A stretch of DNA of 6,229 nucleotides, from positions 1-6,229 of the forward strand of contig JAITIG010000132.1 of NCBI GenBank assembly GCA_031279575.1. Reading direction: 5' to 3'. Origin of the DNA: Bifidobacteriaceae bacterium. Lineage in GTDB: Bacteria > Actinomycetota > Actinomycetes > Actinomycetales > WQXJ01. This document shows positions 1-4,316 of the stretch, in pieces. Made by a program: the position numbers and the translations under genes. How positions within the stretch are numbered: position 1 is the first letter of the stretch; every line of letters starts with the position of its first letter. The notes under the pieces were generated by a model that saw only the letters and a program-made list of their open reading frames with translations, had not been told where the DNA came from and ran no database searches.

Positions 1-113
1 CCCAGGGCATCGTGCAAGGGGGTGGCGACGGGAAGTAGGGGAACTGCCCGAGGCGGCACCACGCCCATTCAACTCTGAAGCAGATGTCGCACCAGGTTTG
101 AACTGTTCTACTT
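1..113. other. Unassigned flank downstream of the tRNA gene
   Basis: No gene is supported here. The short open stretches entering from the left edge end quickly on the plus strand (for example at a TGA at 76-78), or run antisense through the tRNA gene. No conserved peptide is recognisable. The segment lies 3' of the minus-strand tRNA-Arg, so it would hold its transcription terminator, but I see no hairpin followed by a T-run. Confidence 0.4.
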
Positions 114-189
114 TGGTGCGCCAGAGAGGACTCGAACCTCCGACACCCGCTTTAGGAGAGCGGTGCTCTATCCACTGAGCTACTGGCGC
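114..189 (-). tRNA. tRNA-Arg (anticodon CCU)
   Basis: The reverse complement folds as a complete 76-nt cloverleaf including an encoded CCA end. The 7-bp acceptor stem pairs GCGCCAG (189-183) with CTGGCGC (124-118), with discriminator A at 117 and CCA at 116-114. The D-arm contains AGCTCAGTGGATAGAGC. The anticodon stem CCGCT/AGCGG (163-159 with 151-147) closes the seven-base loop CTCCTAA, which puts CCU at nucleotides 34-36 (plus-strand positions 156-154). The T-arm has the canonical GGTTCGAGTCC. This tRNA decodes the AGG arginine codon, which is rare in such GC-rich genomes. tRNA 3' ends are common integration sites, but I see no second copy of this 3' end in the window. Confidence 0.97.
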
Positions 190-200
190 AGCGACCCTCC

Positions 201-206
201 AGCCTA
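201..206 (-). promoter_or_regulatory. Candidate -10 box of the tRNA-Arg gene
   Basis: On the minus strand this reads TAGGCT, matching the actinobacterial -10 pattern TAnnnT. It would start transcription near 194, about 5 nt before the mature tRNA 5' end at 189. No convincing -35 hexamer lies 16-19 nt upstream. The position is right, but the motif is short. Confidence 0.45.
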
Positions 207-242
207 CAGCGCGCCGGCGGCCGGCGCGGGGCCTGGCTTGGC

Positions 243-297
243 GGCGGCGCTGCCCGGCAGGCGGCGCGTCGGCCCGGCGGCGCTGCCCGGCAGGCGG
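243..297. repeat. 22-bp direct repeat, 33-bp period
   Basis: Two identical 22-bp copies (243-264 and 276-297) contain the core GCTGCCCGGCAGGC and are separated by 11 bp. Each core can form a small CTGCC/GGCAG hairpin. They lie in the 259-bp spacer between the divergently transcribed tRNA-Arg and immunity-like genes. The rest of that spacer is GC-rich with no supported gene. Confidence 0.75.
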
Positions 298-402
298 TCC
301 CGGTGGCGCGGCGGCCGCGGCCGAGGCAGGGGCGAGTTCGCCCAACCCCAGCCCGGCGCCTCGGGTGGCGAGTGCCGGCCGGCTGGTGGCAAGCCGAGCG
401 CC

Positions 403-408
403 TAGCCT
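403..408 (+). promoter_or_regulatory. Candidate -10 box of the immunity-like gene
   Basis: TAGCCT fits TAnnnT. It would place the transcription start near 415, giving a leader of about 34 nt that includes the ribosome binding site at 434-442. No good -35 element is visible, so the call rests on position and the hexamer alone. Confidence 0.3.
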
Positions 409-433
409 AAAGTTGGTCGCGGACTCGCCCGAT

Positions 434-442
434 GGAAGGGAG
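434..442 (+). promoter_or_regulatory. Ribosome binding site that decides the TTG start
   Basis: GGAAGGGAG ends 6 nt before TTG at 449. It is the only good Shine-Dalgarno match near the gene's 5' end and supports TTG 449 over the more distal in-frame GTG at 365. Confidence 0.65.
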
Positions 443-448
443 CCAGAC

Positions 449-979
449 TTGGCCAAGGCACTCCGCAAAACCATGCTCTCCCTGGACTCGCCGGCCATCG
501 AAGCGTTGATGCGGCTCATGGAAACACAGAGCAAAGCCACCGTCGCCGCCTGGGCCGTGGCCTACGCCCAGGACCACTACCTCCCGTTGTACGATGCCGC
601 CCGCCCCGCCGACCCGCGCCCCGCCGCGGCGCTCGCCGCAGCCGGGCAGTGGCTGGCCGGGGAGGTCAAGTTGCCGCAAGCCAAGCCGGCCATCCTGGCT
701 TGCCACCAGGCGGCTCGCGAGGCCGAAGGCGACCCGGCCGCCCAGGCGGCGGCGCGGGCGGTGGGGCAGGCGGCATCGTCCATCCACGCGCCAACCCATG
801 CCTTGGGCCTGGCCTTCTACGGCGCGGCGGCCGTCGCCTACGCGACTGCGGGCCTCTCCGCTGACGCCGCCACCCACGCCACGATTGCCGCGGAGGAAGG
901 CGCGCGGCTTGTCGCCTCGCTCCAAGAAGCTGCCGTCCCGAACGAACCGCACCCCGCCCGCTTCAACTGGAACTGCTGA
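449..979 (+). CDS. Imm-5-like 'putative immunity protein'
   Basis: This encodes 176 residues from TTG 449. The whole length resembles the small, mostly helical family annotated as 'putative immunity protein' (Imm-5-like domain). Recognisable family blocks are: N-terminal LRKTMLSLDSPAIEALMRLM then ETQSK (residues 5-29); a W/YA segment with LPLYD and a P-x-D-x-RP turn (35-58); an alanine-rich helix with AAQAAARAVGQAASSIH (97-113); THALGLAFYGAAAVAY (116-131); and the terminal NEPHPARFNWNC (165-176). The length is normal for the family. A longer reading from GTG 365 adds 28 residues with no family counterpart. The family was named from computational surveys of polymorphic toxin loci, and the biochemical role of this stand-alone type is unproven. 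No toxin gene is adjacent: the neighbours are a tRNA and a convergent acetyltransferase. There is no signal peptide or membrane segment, so it is probably cytoplasmic. The family call is firm; the immunity function is inherited from the name only. Confidence 0.82.
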   Translation: MAKALRKTMLSLDSPAIEALMRLMETQSKATVAAWAVAYAQDHYLPLYDAARPADPRPAAALAAAGQWLAGEVKLPQAKPAILACHQAAREAEGDPAAQAAARAVGQAASSIHAPTHALGLAFYGAAAVAYATAGLSADAATHATIAAEEGARLVASLQEAAVPNEPHPARFNWNC

Positions 980-1201
980 GGGCCGCCACCATATGCGGGC
1001 GTCGCCCGGGGAGTCCCCTGCGGGCGTCCCCCGGGGCGTCCCCCGGGGAGTCCCCCGGGCCGAGCGCCCACCCCCGGCCCGGCCGCAGCTTCACCCGTTC
1101 TGCCCGGGGCAGGCTCACGCCCTGGATCTGGCTGGTGCGAGCGCCGGCGGCTCAGCGCCCGCTGGTGGAAGGACCATTGGAGGCGGGCTCAGGCTGGTTG
1201 G
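980..1201. other. Convergent intergenic spacer
   Basis: This 222-bp spacer separates the convergent immunity-like and GNAT genes. It contains the 12-bp tandem repeat at 1001-1061 and several small GC stems, such as GGGG/CCCC around AGT and CTGCC/GGCAG near 1100. Any terminator for the two genes should be here, but no stem is followed by a T-run on either strand. I see no supported gene. Confidence 0.5.
1001..1061. repeat. 12-bp tandem repeat (GTCCCCCGGGGN type)
   Basis: About five units begin at 1001, 1013, 1026, 1038 and 1050. All are variants of GTCCCCCGGGG plus one base, and the second unit is 13 bp and diverged. Each unit holds a self-complementary CCCCGGGG core, so both strands can form short GC hairpins. 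The repeat begins 21 bp after the stop codon of the immunity-like gene. Confidence 0.75.
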
Positions 1202-2215
1202 TCAGCCGAGCACAGTGGAGTACAGCACTGCCGGGCACTCGCACGGTGGGGCGCCGCAGGCTGGGCAGGTGTAGTTCTCTCGGACCGACTCTTCCGACCA
1301 ATACTCTGCGACCTGCGCGAACCGAGTGAAACCGGCCCGCTCCAAAATCCCGGCCATGTTGATCCGGTCCCGGTTCTGCCACGCCACCGAGTACAGCGCC
1401 TGCACGCCCCGGTTCTGGAACTCATCGAGACAGGCCCGGCTGAGGGCGGTGCCAATGCCGCGGCCTTGCTGGTCGCGTTGGACCGCCACAGTTTTGAGGC
1501 ACCCCACGGCCTCGGCGTGCCGGAGGTGGCGGGGGGCGGACACCCGGATCGCCCCCTCGGCGCCCGCCCAGTCTTGGACTTGGCAGTAGGCGAAGCCCAC
1601 CACCCGGCCATTGGATTCGGCGACTCGGATGAAGCGGTCGGCCGAGGCTTCGGGGTTGGTGACGATGGCGTCGTCGAAGTAGCCCCGGCCCAGTTCCTCG
1701 TCAGCGATTTTGAGCAGCGCCAGCTTGTCTTGGGCCCGGTAGGGGCGCACCTGGATGGTGGGGTCGACCGGGAAGAACATGTAACGCCCGGACGTGATTG
1801 TGTCGTTGACGGAGTCGTAGCCCGACCACAGCCCGTCGAGGCGGCGGCCTTGCCCCACCCGGAGGAAGAAGTTGCCCACACCCTGGTCCAACGGGTCGAG
1901 GGCGGCGTAGATGCCGTGGATGTAGCCGTTGCGCGTGAGGTCGCCGCTGATTTCCCAGACGCGGCCGTTCATGGTGGTCGACCCTTCGACGCGCCGTCCG
2001 CGCTGGCGCAGGGTGGCGGGCGCGGTGGCGGTCACCTTCTGGCCGTCGGCGATGTCCTCGAATTTGCTGATGTACTCGCCGGAGACTGGGTATTTGCGTT
2101 GCAGCAGCCACTCGTTGACCCGGCGCGAGGCGAGGAAGAAGCCGCTGACAATGAAGCCGCCCAGAAGCCCGATGGCGACGTTTTCCCAAGCGATGCCAAA
2201 AAAGCTGTCGAACAC
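1202..2215 (-). CDS. Membrane-anchored GNAT acetyltransferase with Cys cluster
   Basis: This encodes 337 residues from GTG at 2215-2213, the start fixed by a GGAGG motif. Residues 12-29 form one hydrophobic membrane segment, followed by RR at 31-32, which suggests a cytoplasmic C-terminal body. Residues about 43-150 look like a beta-rich domain with repeated G/W landmarks (WEISGDL at 87-93, FFLRV at 116-120, LDGLWSGYDS at 126-135, SGRYMFFP at 142-149); I cannot assign it to a named family with confidence. Residues about 153-305 are a GNAT N-acetyltransferase. Its acetyl-CoA loop is Q250-G-R-G-I-G255, with beta strand KTVAV before it and NMAGILERAGF (286-296) near the end. The C-terminus has C317, C320, C325 and C327 (CPACGAPPCEC), a likely zinc knuckle. 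Such proteins move an acetyl group from acetyl-CoA to an amine; the substrate is unknown. The gene is convergent with the immunity-like gene and lies downstream of the metallopeptidase gene on the same strand, apparently with its own promoter. The GNAT assignment is strong, the N-terminal module uncertain. Confidence 0.87.
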   Translation of the reverse strand: MFDSFFGIAWENVAIGLLGGFIVSGFFLASRRVNEWLLQRKYPVSGEYISKFEDIADGQKVTATAPATLRQRGRRVEGSTTMNGRVWEISGDLTRNGYIHGIYAALDPLDQGVGNFFLRVGQGRRLDGLWSGYDSVNDTITSGRYMFFPVDPTIQVRPYRAQDKLALLKIADEELGRGYFDDAIVTNPEASADRFIRVAESNGRVVGFAYCQVQDWAGAEGAIRVSAPRHLRHAEAVGCLKTVAVQRDQQGRGIGTALSRACLDEFQNRGVQALYSVAWQNRDRINMAGILERAGFTRFAQVAEYWSEESVRENYTCPACGAPPCECPAVLYSTVLG

Positions 2216-2218
2216 AGG

Positions 2219-2224
2219 TCCTCC
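2219..2224 (-). promoter_or_regulatory. Ribosome binding site of the GNAT fusion gene
   Basis: On the minus strand this reads GGAGGA, with only 3 nt between it and GTG at 2215 (4 nt after GGAGG). The spacing is short but workable. A nearby ATG at 2226-2224 is out of frame, so GTG is the only sensible start near this site. Confidence 0.6.
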
Positions 2225-2282
2225 ATGGTTGAACCGGCGAGGCGCGGGGACCGCCGGGCGCGCTGCCTGATGGCCATATTGC

Positions 2283-2288
2283 AGCCTA
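2283..2288 (-). promoter_or_regulatory. Candidate -10 box of the GNAT fusion gene
   Basis: On the minus strand this reads TAGGCT, identical to the candidate -10 of the tRNA gene. It predicts a start near 2276 and a leader of about 60 nt. It lies between the intergenic hairpin (2336-2437) and the gene, which would make the gene independently transcribed. No -35 match is visible. Confidence 0.35.
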
Positions 2289-2335
2289 TTCTGCCTTACC
2301 CCCGATCCGCCGCGCCGCCGATCCTGGCCTATTGC

Positions 2336-2437
2336 GCGGCTCGCCAGCTGGGCGCGCTGGCGCCCCTGGCCAGCTCAGCAGGCCGGCCAGGTGGCCATGG
2401 CCGGCCAGTGGCGCCCAGCGCGCCCGCCTGGCGCCGC
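2336..2437. repeat. Large imperfect inverted repeat after the metallopeptidase gene
   Basis: The arms at 2336-2371 and 2403-2437 pair over about 35 positions with few interruptions. The core GGCGCGCTGG-CGCCCCTGGCC (2351-2371) matches the complement of 2403-2424 with one gap and one mismatch, and flanking GCCAG/CTGGC and GCGGC/GCCGC extend it. The intervening segment holds a second inverted pair, GGCCGGCC at 2381-2388 and 2399-2406. It starts 3 bp past the metallopeptidase stop codon in that gene's direction. There is no T-run after the stem, so it is not a classical intrinsic terminator, but it could protect the 3' end or halt transcription. Confidence 0.65.
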
Positions 2438-2440
2438 TCG

Positions 2441-3115
2441 CTACGGCGATGGCCGGCGGGTCGAGGCCGGCCGGCTGGCCGGAGGAGCGGGGGGCCGGGT
2501 GGCGCCGTGGGGCTGGGCGGTTGCCGGGCGGAGCGGCACCACGCCTTTGAGCAGGGCCGCGCCGGCCCGCCAGGTCGGCAGGTAGCGGTCCATCAAACGG
2601 TAGAACGCCGGGCCGTGGCCCATCACTTTGAGGTGGGCCAGCTCGTGTACCAGCACCTCTTCGAGGCACTCGGGCGGCAGCGCCGCCAAGGCCACATTGA
2701 TTGTGACTGTCCTGGTGGCGGGGCTGCACGAGCCCCAGCGGGTCTTCATCCAGCGGAACCGCCAGGCCACGGCCGGCTCGCCCACCGCCGCTTGCCAAAG
2801 GCGCGCCAAGCCGGCTGTGCGCGCCTCGACCTCCGCCCGGTAGAGGCGGTCGAGCGCGGGTCCGGGGACGGCATCGGCCAGGGGGTTGCCCCACAAAGTG
2901 GGCTGGGCGCGCTGGCGCTCGAACGCCGCCAGCTGCCGTTCCAGCCAGCGCAGGCGGGAGTGGGCCAACTCGGCGGCGCGCGCCGCCGGGCAGCGCAGCG
3001 GCAGCGAGACCCAAATGTGGCCGGACGGCTCGACGTGCAGGCGGATGGTCCGGATCGGTTTGCGCCTCAGCTCGATCTCCAGGCCCCCCACCTGGATGGT
3101 TTCCGCCCCGGTCAC
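2441..3115 (-). CDS. YgjP-type zinc metallopeptidase (SprT-like, M48 family)
   Basis: This encodes 224 residues from GTG at 3115-3113. The N-terminal part (residues 8-40) has the expected RRKPIRTIRLHV and IWVSLPL strands. The family signature MKTRWGSC is at 123-130, followed by TVTINVALAALP. The zinc site is HELAH (157-161: H157, E158, H161) with H167 in the GHGPAF turn as the probable third ligand. The length matches the family, annotated as 'M48 family metallopeptidase' or YgjP-like (DUF45). These are predicted cytoplasmic zinc proteins, and their substrates are poorly known. The start was chosen from a GGGAG ribosome site and from where family similarity begins. Upstream in-frame codons would add 86 residues made largely of an 11-residue repeat encoded by the 33-bp tandem array, which is best read as leader. 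The last 30 residues are a Pro/Ala/Arg-rich tail not typical of the family. The neighbours do not point to a pathway. Confidence 0.88.
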   Translation of the reverse strand: MTGAETIQVGGLEIELRRKPIRTIRLHVEPSGHIWVSLPLRCPAARAAELAHSRLRWLERQLAAFERQRAQPTLWGNPLADAVPGPALDRLYRAEVEARTAGLARLWQAAVGEPAVAWRFRWMKTRWGSCSPATRTVTINVALAALPPECLEEVLVHELAHLKVMGHGPAFYRLMDRYLPTWRAGAALLKGVVPLRPATAQPHGATRPPAPPASRPASTRRPSP

Positions 3116-3124
3116 GCGATTCCG

Positions 3125-3129
3125 CTCCC
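3125..3129 (-). promoter_or_regulatory. Ribosome binding site that decides the metallopeptidase start
   Basis: On the minus strand this reads GGGAG, 9 nt before GTG at 3115. It lies just inside the gap between the start codon and the 33-bp repeat array, so translation would begin immediately after the repeats. Confidence 0.55.
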
Positions 3130-3130
3130 G

Positions 3131-3249
3131 CCGCGCCGATGCCGCCTGGCCGGTCCCAGCAAGCCGCGCCGATGCCGCCTGGCCGGTCCCAGCACGCCGC
3201 GCCGATGCCGCCTGGCCGGTCCCAGCAAGCCGCGCCGATGCCGCCTGGC
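3131..3249. repeat. 33-bp tandem repeat, 3.6 copies
   Basis: The copies are 3131-3163, 3164-3196, 3197-3229 and a partial copy at 3230-3249. Each begins CCGCGCCGATGCCGCC. Full copies are nearly identical: copy 2 ends ACG where copies 1 and 3 end AAG. The array lies immediately upstream of the metallopeptidase ribosome site on that gene's leader side. Because 33 is a multiple of 3, it leaves open an 11-residue repeat (QAASARxAGTG) in frame with the gene, which may explain over-long start predictions. Confidence 0.9.
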
Positions 3250-3373
3250 GGGGCGGGGCGCCGGGCGGGGGGCGGCCCCGGCTGCGAGGCGGGCCGGGCG
3301 CGGGGCCGGGCGCGAGTCTGCTGGCACTGGTGGGCAACCTGTTCTGGGAGGGGTTGGCGGAGGCGACCCCCAC

Positions 3374-3379
3374 AGCATA
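3374..3379 (-). promoter_or_regulatory. Candidate -10 box of the metallopeptidase gene
   Basis: On the minus strand this reads TATGCT, a good TAnnnT match. Transcription from it would start near 3367 and produce a leader of about 250 nt containing the whole 33-bp repeat array. No -35 element is apparent, and other promoters nearer the gene cannot be excluded. Confidence 0.28.
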
Positions 3380-3447
3380 CGGGCCGCCGCAGGCCGCGCG
3401 CCGGAGTTGGCCGGGGCTTTACATTTGTCTGATCAGTGGGCGGCGCC

Positions 3448-3480
3448 TTGACCTGGCGCGGCCCGCCGTGCCAAGGTCAA
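3448..3480. promoter_or_regulatory. Inverted repeat TTGACCT...AGGTCAA
   Basis: The perfect 7-bp arms are TTGACCT (3448-3454) and AGGTCAA (3474-3480). They extend with GGC/GCC if one base is skipped. The 19-bp spacing puts the half-site centres about 26 bp apart. Each arm also begins with a -35-like TTGACC, one on each strand, but no -10 lies at the right distance. The position between divergent genes suggests an operator. Confidence 0.45.
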
Positions 3481-3495
3481 CACCGTGAGTAGCGC

Positions 3496-3538
3496 CACGC
3501 CAACTGCCCGGGCCCCCTTTGCGGCCCCGTTTGGCGTG
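3496..3538. promoter_or_regulatory. Inverted repeat CACGCCAA...TTGGCGTG
   Basis: Perfect 8-bp arms lie at 3496-3503 and 3531-3538. The 27-bp loop contains a further GGCC/GGCC pair (3511-3514 with 3523-3526). It could be a protein site or a leader hairpin of the winged-helix gene, depending on where transcription starts. Confidence 0.45.
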
Positions 3539-3594
3539 TGTCCCCAGTGCCGAATGTGCCTGTGTCAGGCCTAACAGACCGACTCATCACATCT

Positions 3595-3643
3595 GGCACC
3601 CGGTAGGCGCTGGCCGCGCCGCCACGCGGGTGCCCTGGCACCC
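3595..3643 (+). promoter_or_regulatory. Three-half-site palindrome abutting the winged-helix ribosome site
   Basis: The half-sites are GGCACCC (3595-3601), GGGTGCC (3628-3634) and GGCACCC (3637-3643). The second and third form the near-contiguous palindrome GGGTGCC-CT-GGCACCC. The first and second form an 8-bp stem (with the extra C/G pair at 3602/3627) that encloses a GGCGC/GCGCC stem at 3606-3610 with 3616-3620. The site ends directly against the AAGGA ribosome site at 3644-3648. It could be an operator for the gene's own product or an RNA switch with two exclusive folds. Confidence 0.6.
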
Positions 3644-3648
3644 AAGGA
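3644..3648 (+). promoter_or_regulatory. Ribosome binding site of the winged-helix gene
   Basis: AAGGA lies 8 nt before ATG 3657. It supports this start over a longer in-frame reading from 3519, which would translate through the inverted repeats and has no recognisable sequence. Confidence 0.6.
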
Positions 3649-3656
3649 CCCCCCCA

Positions 3657-4181
3657 ATGACCGCTACAGCTTACGCACCTGCCTTTCCCCACCGCCGCCA
3701 GCCCTCCTACCGCGGACCGCTGATTGTGATCCCAGGCGGCCGGGCGCGCGCCCGCCGCGTCCGCCAGGCCGAGTGGAGCGCCCCGCCCGAGGCCGCCCCG
3801 CCGCTGGCCGTCTCAGGCGAGTCCATCGCCGCCGCGCGGGCTTTTCAGCAGCGTTTGGCGGCCCTGCCCGTCCGCTCCGAGATCAAACTGAGCCGCTCCA
3901 GCCAGTCGGTTCGGGTGGACGGCTCGGCCCGGCGGCTCACCCCGCGCGAGTTCGACCTGCTGGCGGCCCTGGCGGCGCAGCCGGGCGAGCCGGTGACGCG
4001 GGACGCGCTGCTGGCCGTCGGCCCAGGCGGCCGCAACCTCGACGAGTCTTCCCGCGCGGTCGATGTCCATGTGGCCCACCTGCGCGAGAAGCTGGCGCTG
4101 CCCGGCGTCATCGCCACCGTCCGCGGCCGGGGCTACGCCCTCAACCCGGCCTACCGGGTCATTTTCCAAGACGCGGGCTGA
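3657..4181 (+). CDS. Stand-alone OmpR/PhoB-type winged-helix DNA-binding protein
   Basis: This encodes 174 residues from ATG 3657. Residues about 80-165 form a transcriptional-regulator C-terminal (OmpR/PhoB) winged helix. SRSSQSVRVDGSARRLTPREFDLLAALAAQ is the N-terminal strand pair and first helix (79-108). VTRDALLAVGPGG (113-125) is the positioning helix. SSRAVDVHVAHLREKL (131-146) is the recognition helix, and IATVRGRGYAL (152-162) the wing. Residues 1-76 are basic and Pro/Ala-rich with no phosphoacceptor receiver domain, so this is not an ordinary two-component regulator. Similar receiver-less proteins are common in actinobacteria. It probably binds DNA in the cytoplasm; no target is known. 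It is divergent from the metallopeptidase gene, and the inverted repeats at 3448-3643 are natural candidate sites for autoregulation. The intergenic distance to amrB (135 bp) and the promoter there suggest it is not co-transcribed with that operon. Confidence 0.87.
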   Translation: MTATAYAPAFPHRRQPSYRGPLIVIPGGRARARRVRQAEWSAPPEAAPPLAVSGESIAAARAFQQRLAALPVRSEIKLSRSSQSVRVDGSARRLTPREFDLLAALAAQPGEPVTRDALLAVGPGGRNLDESSRAVDVHVAHLREKLALPGVIATVRGRGYALNPAYRVIFQDAG

Positions 4182-4219
4182 TCCCCACCCTGATCCCTGG
4201 TCCCCACCCTGATCCCTGG
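4182..4219. repeat. 19-bp perfect tandem duplication
   Basis: Two identical adjacent units, TCCCCACCCTGATCCCTGG, lie at 4182-4200 and 4201-4219. They begin at the base after the winged-helix stop codon. They do not form a hairpin. Confidence 0.9.
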
Positions 4220-4242
4220 CCCCCGGTCCGCCGATCCTCGCC

Positions 4243-4261
4243 TGCGGCGCCGGCGGCCGCA
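4243..4261 (+). terminator. Weak candidate terminator hairpin
   Basis: TGCGGC (4243-4248) pairs with GCCGCA (4256-4261) around a 7-nt loop, 62 nt past the winged-helix stop codon. No T-run follows, so it is at best a weak or factor-dependent terminator. Confidence 0.25.
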
Positions 4262-4304
4262 AGACGCTCCGGCCGGGCCCGGTGCGCGGCGGGCGGCGCG
4301 GGAC

Positions 4305-4310
4305 TACCCT
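4305..4310 (+). promoter_or_regulatory. -10 box for leaderless transcription of amrB
   Basis: TACCCT matches TAnnnT, and its last base is 6 nt before ATG 4317. Transcription would therefore begin at or next to the A of the start codon. No Shine-Dalgarno sequence precedes this ATG, which agrees with a leaderless mRNA, a common arrangement in actinobacteria. A -35 hexamer is not evident. Confidence 0.55.
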
Positions 4311-4316
4311 TTGGGC

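Noticed and set aside
70..113. tRNA-like fragment on the minus strand (GTTCAAACCTGGTGCGACA)
   Set aside because: It faintly resembles a T-arm and 3' end, but the stems do not pair well and there is no room for a cloverleaf before the real tRNA-Arg. It also does not repeat the tRNA-Arg 3' end, so it is not an attachment site copy.
365..448. GTG 365 as the start of the immunity-like protein
   Set aside because: The family match starts right after TTG 449, which has a strong ribosome site; the added 28 residues match nothing.
1001..1061. Bidirectional intrinsic terminator for the convergent genes
   Set aside because: Only short GC stems are present and no T-run follows on either strand. It is better described as a tandem repeat.
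3131..3249. CRISPR array
   Set aside because: The repeats are directly adjacent with no unique spacers, so this is a tandem minisatellite.
1466..3451. 661-codon open frame on the plus strand
   Set aside because: It runs antisense through both the GNAT and the metallopeptidase genes and their spacer. High GC makes stop codons rare, and the translation has no recognisable domain while the opposite strand has two clear families.
3519..3656. Longer N-terminus for the winged-helix protein from position 3519
   Set aside because: The extension translates through the inverted repeats, has no ribosome site and looks like random GC-rich sequence. ATG 3657 has AAGGA at good spacing.
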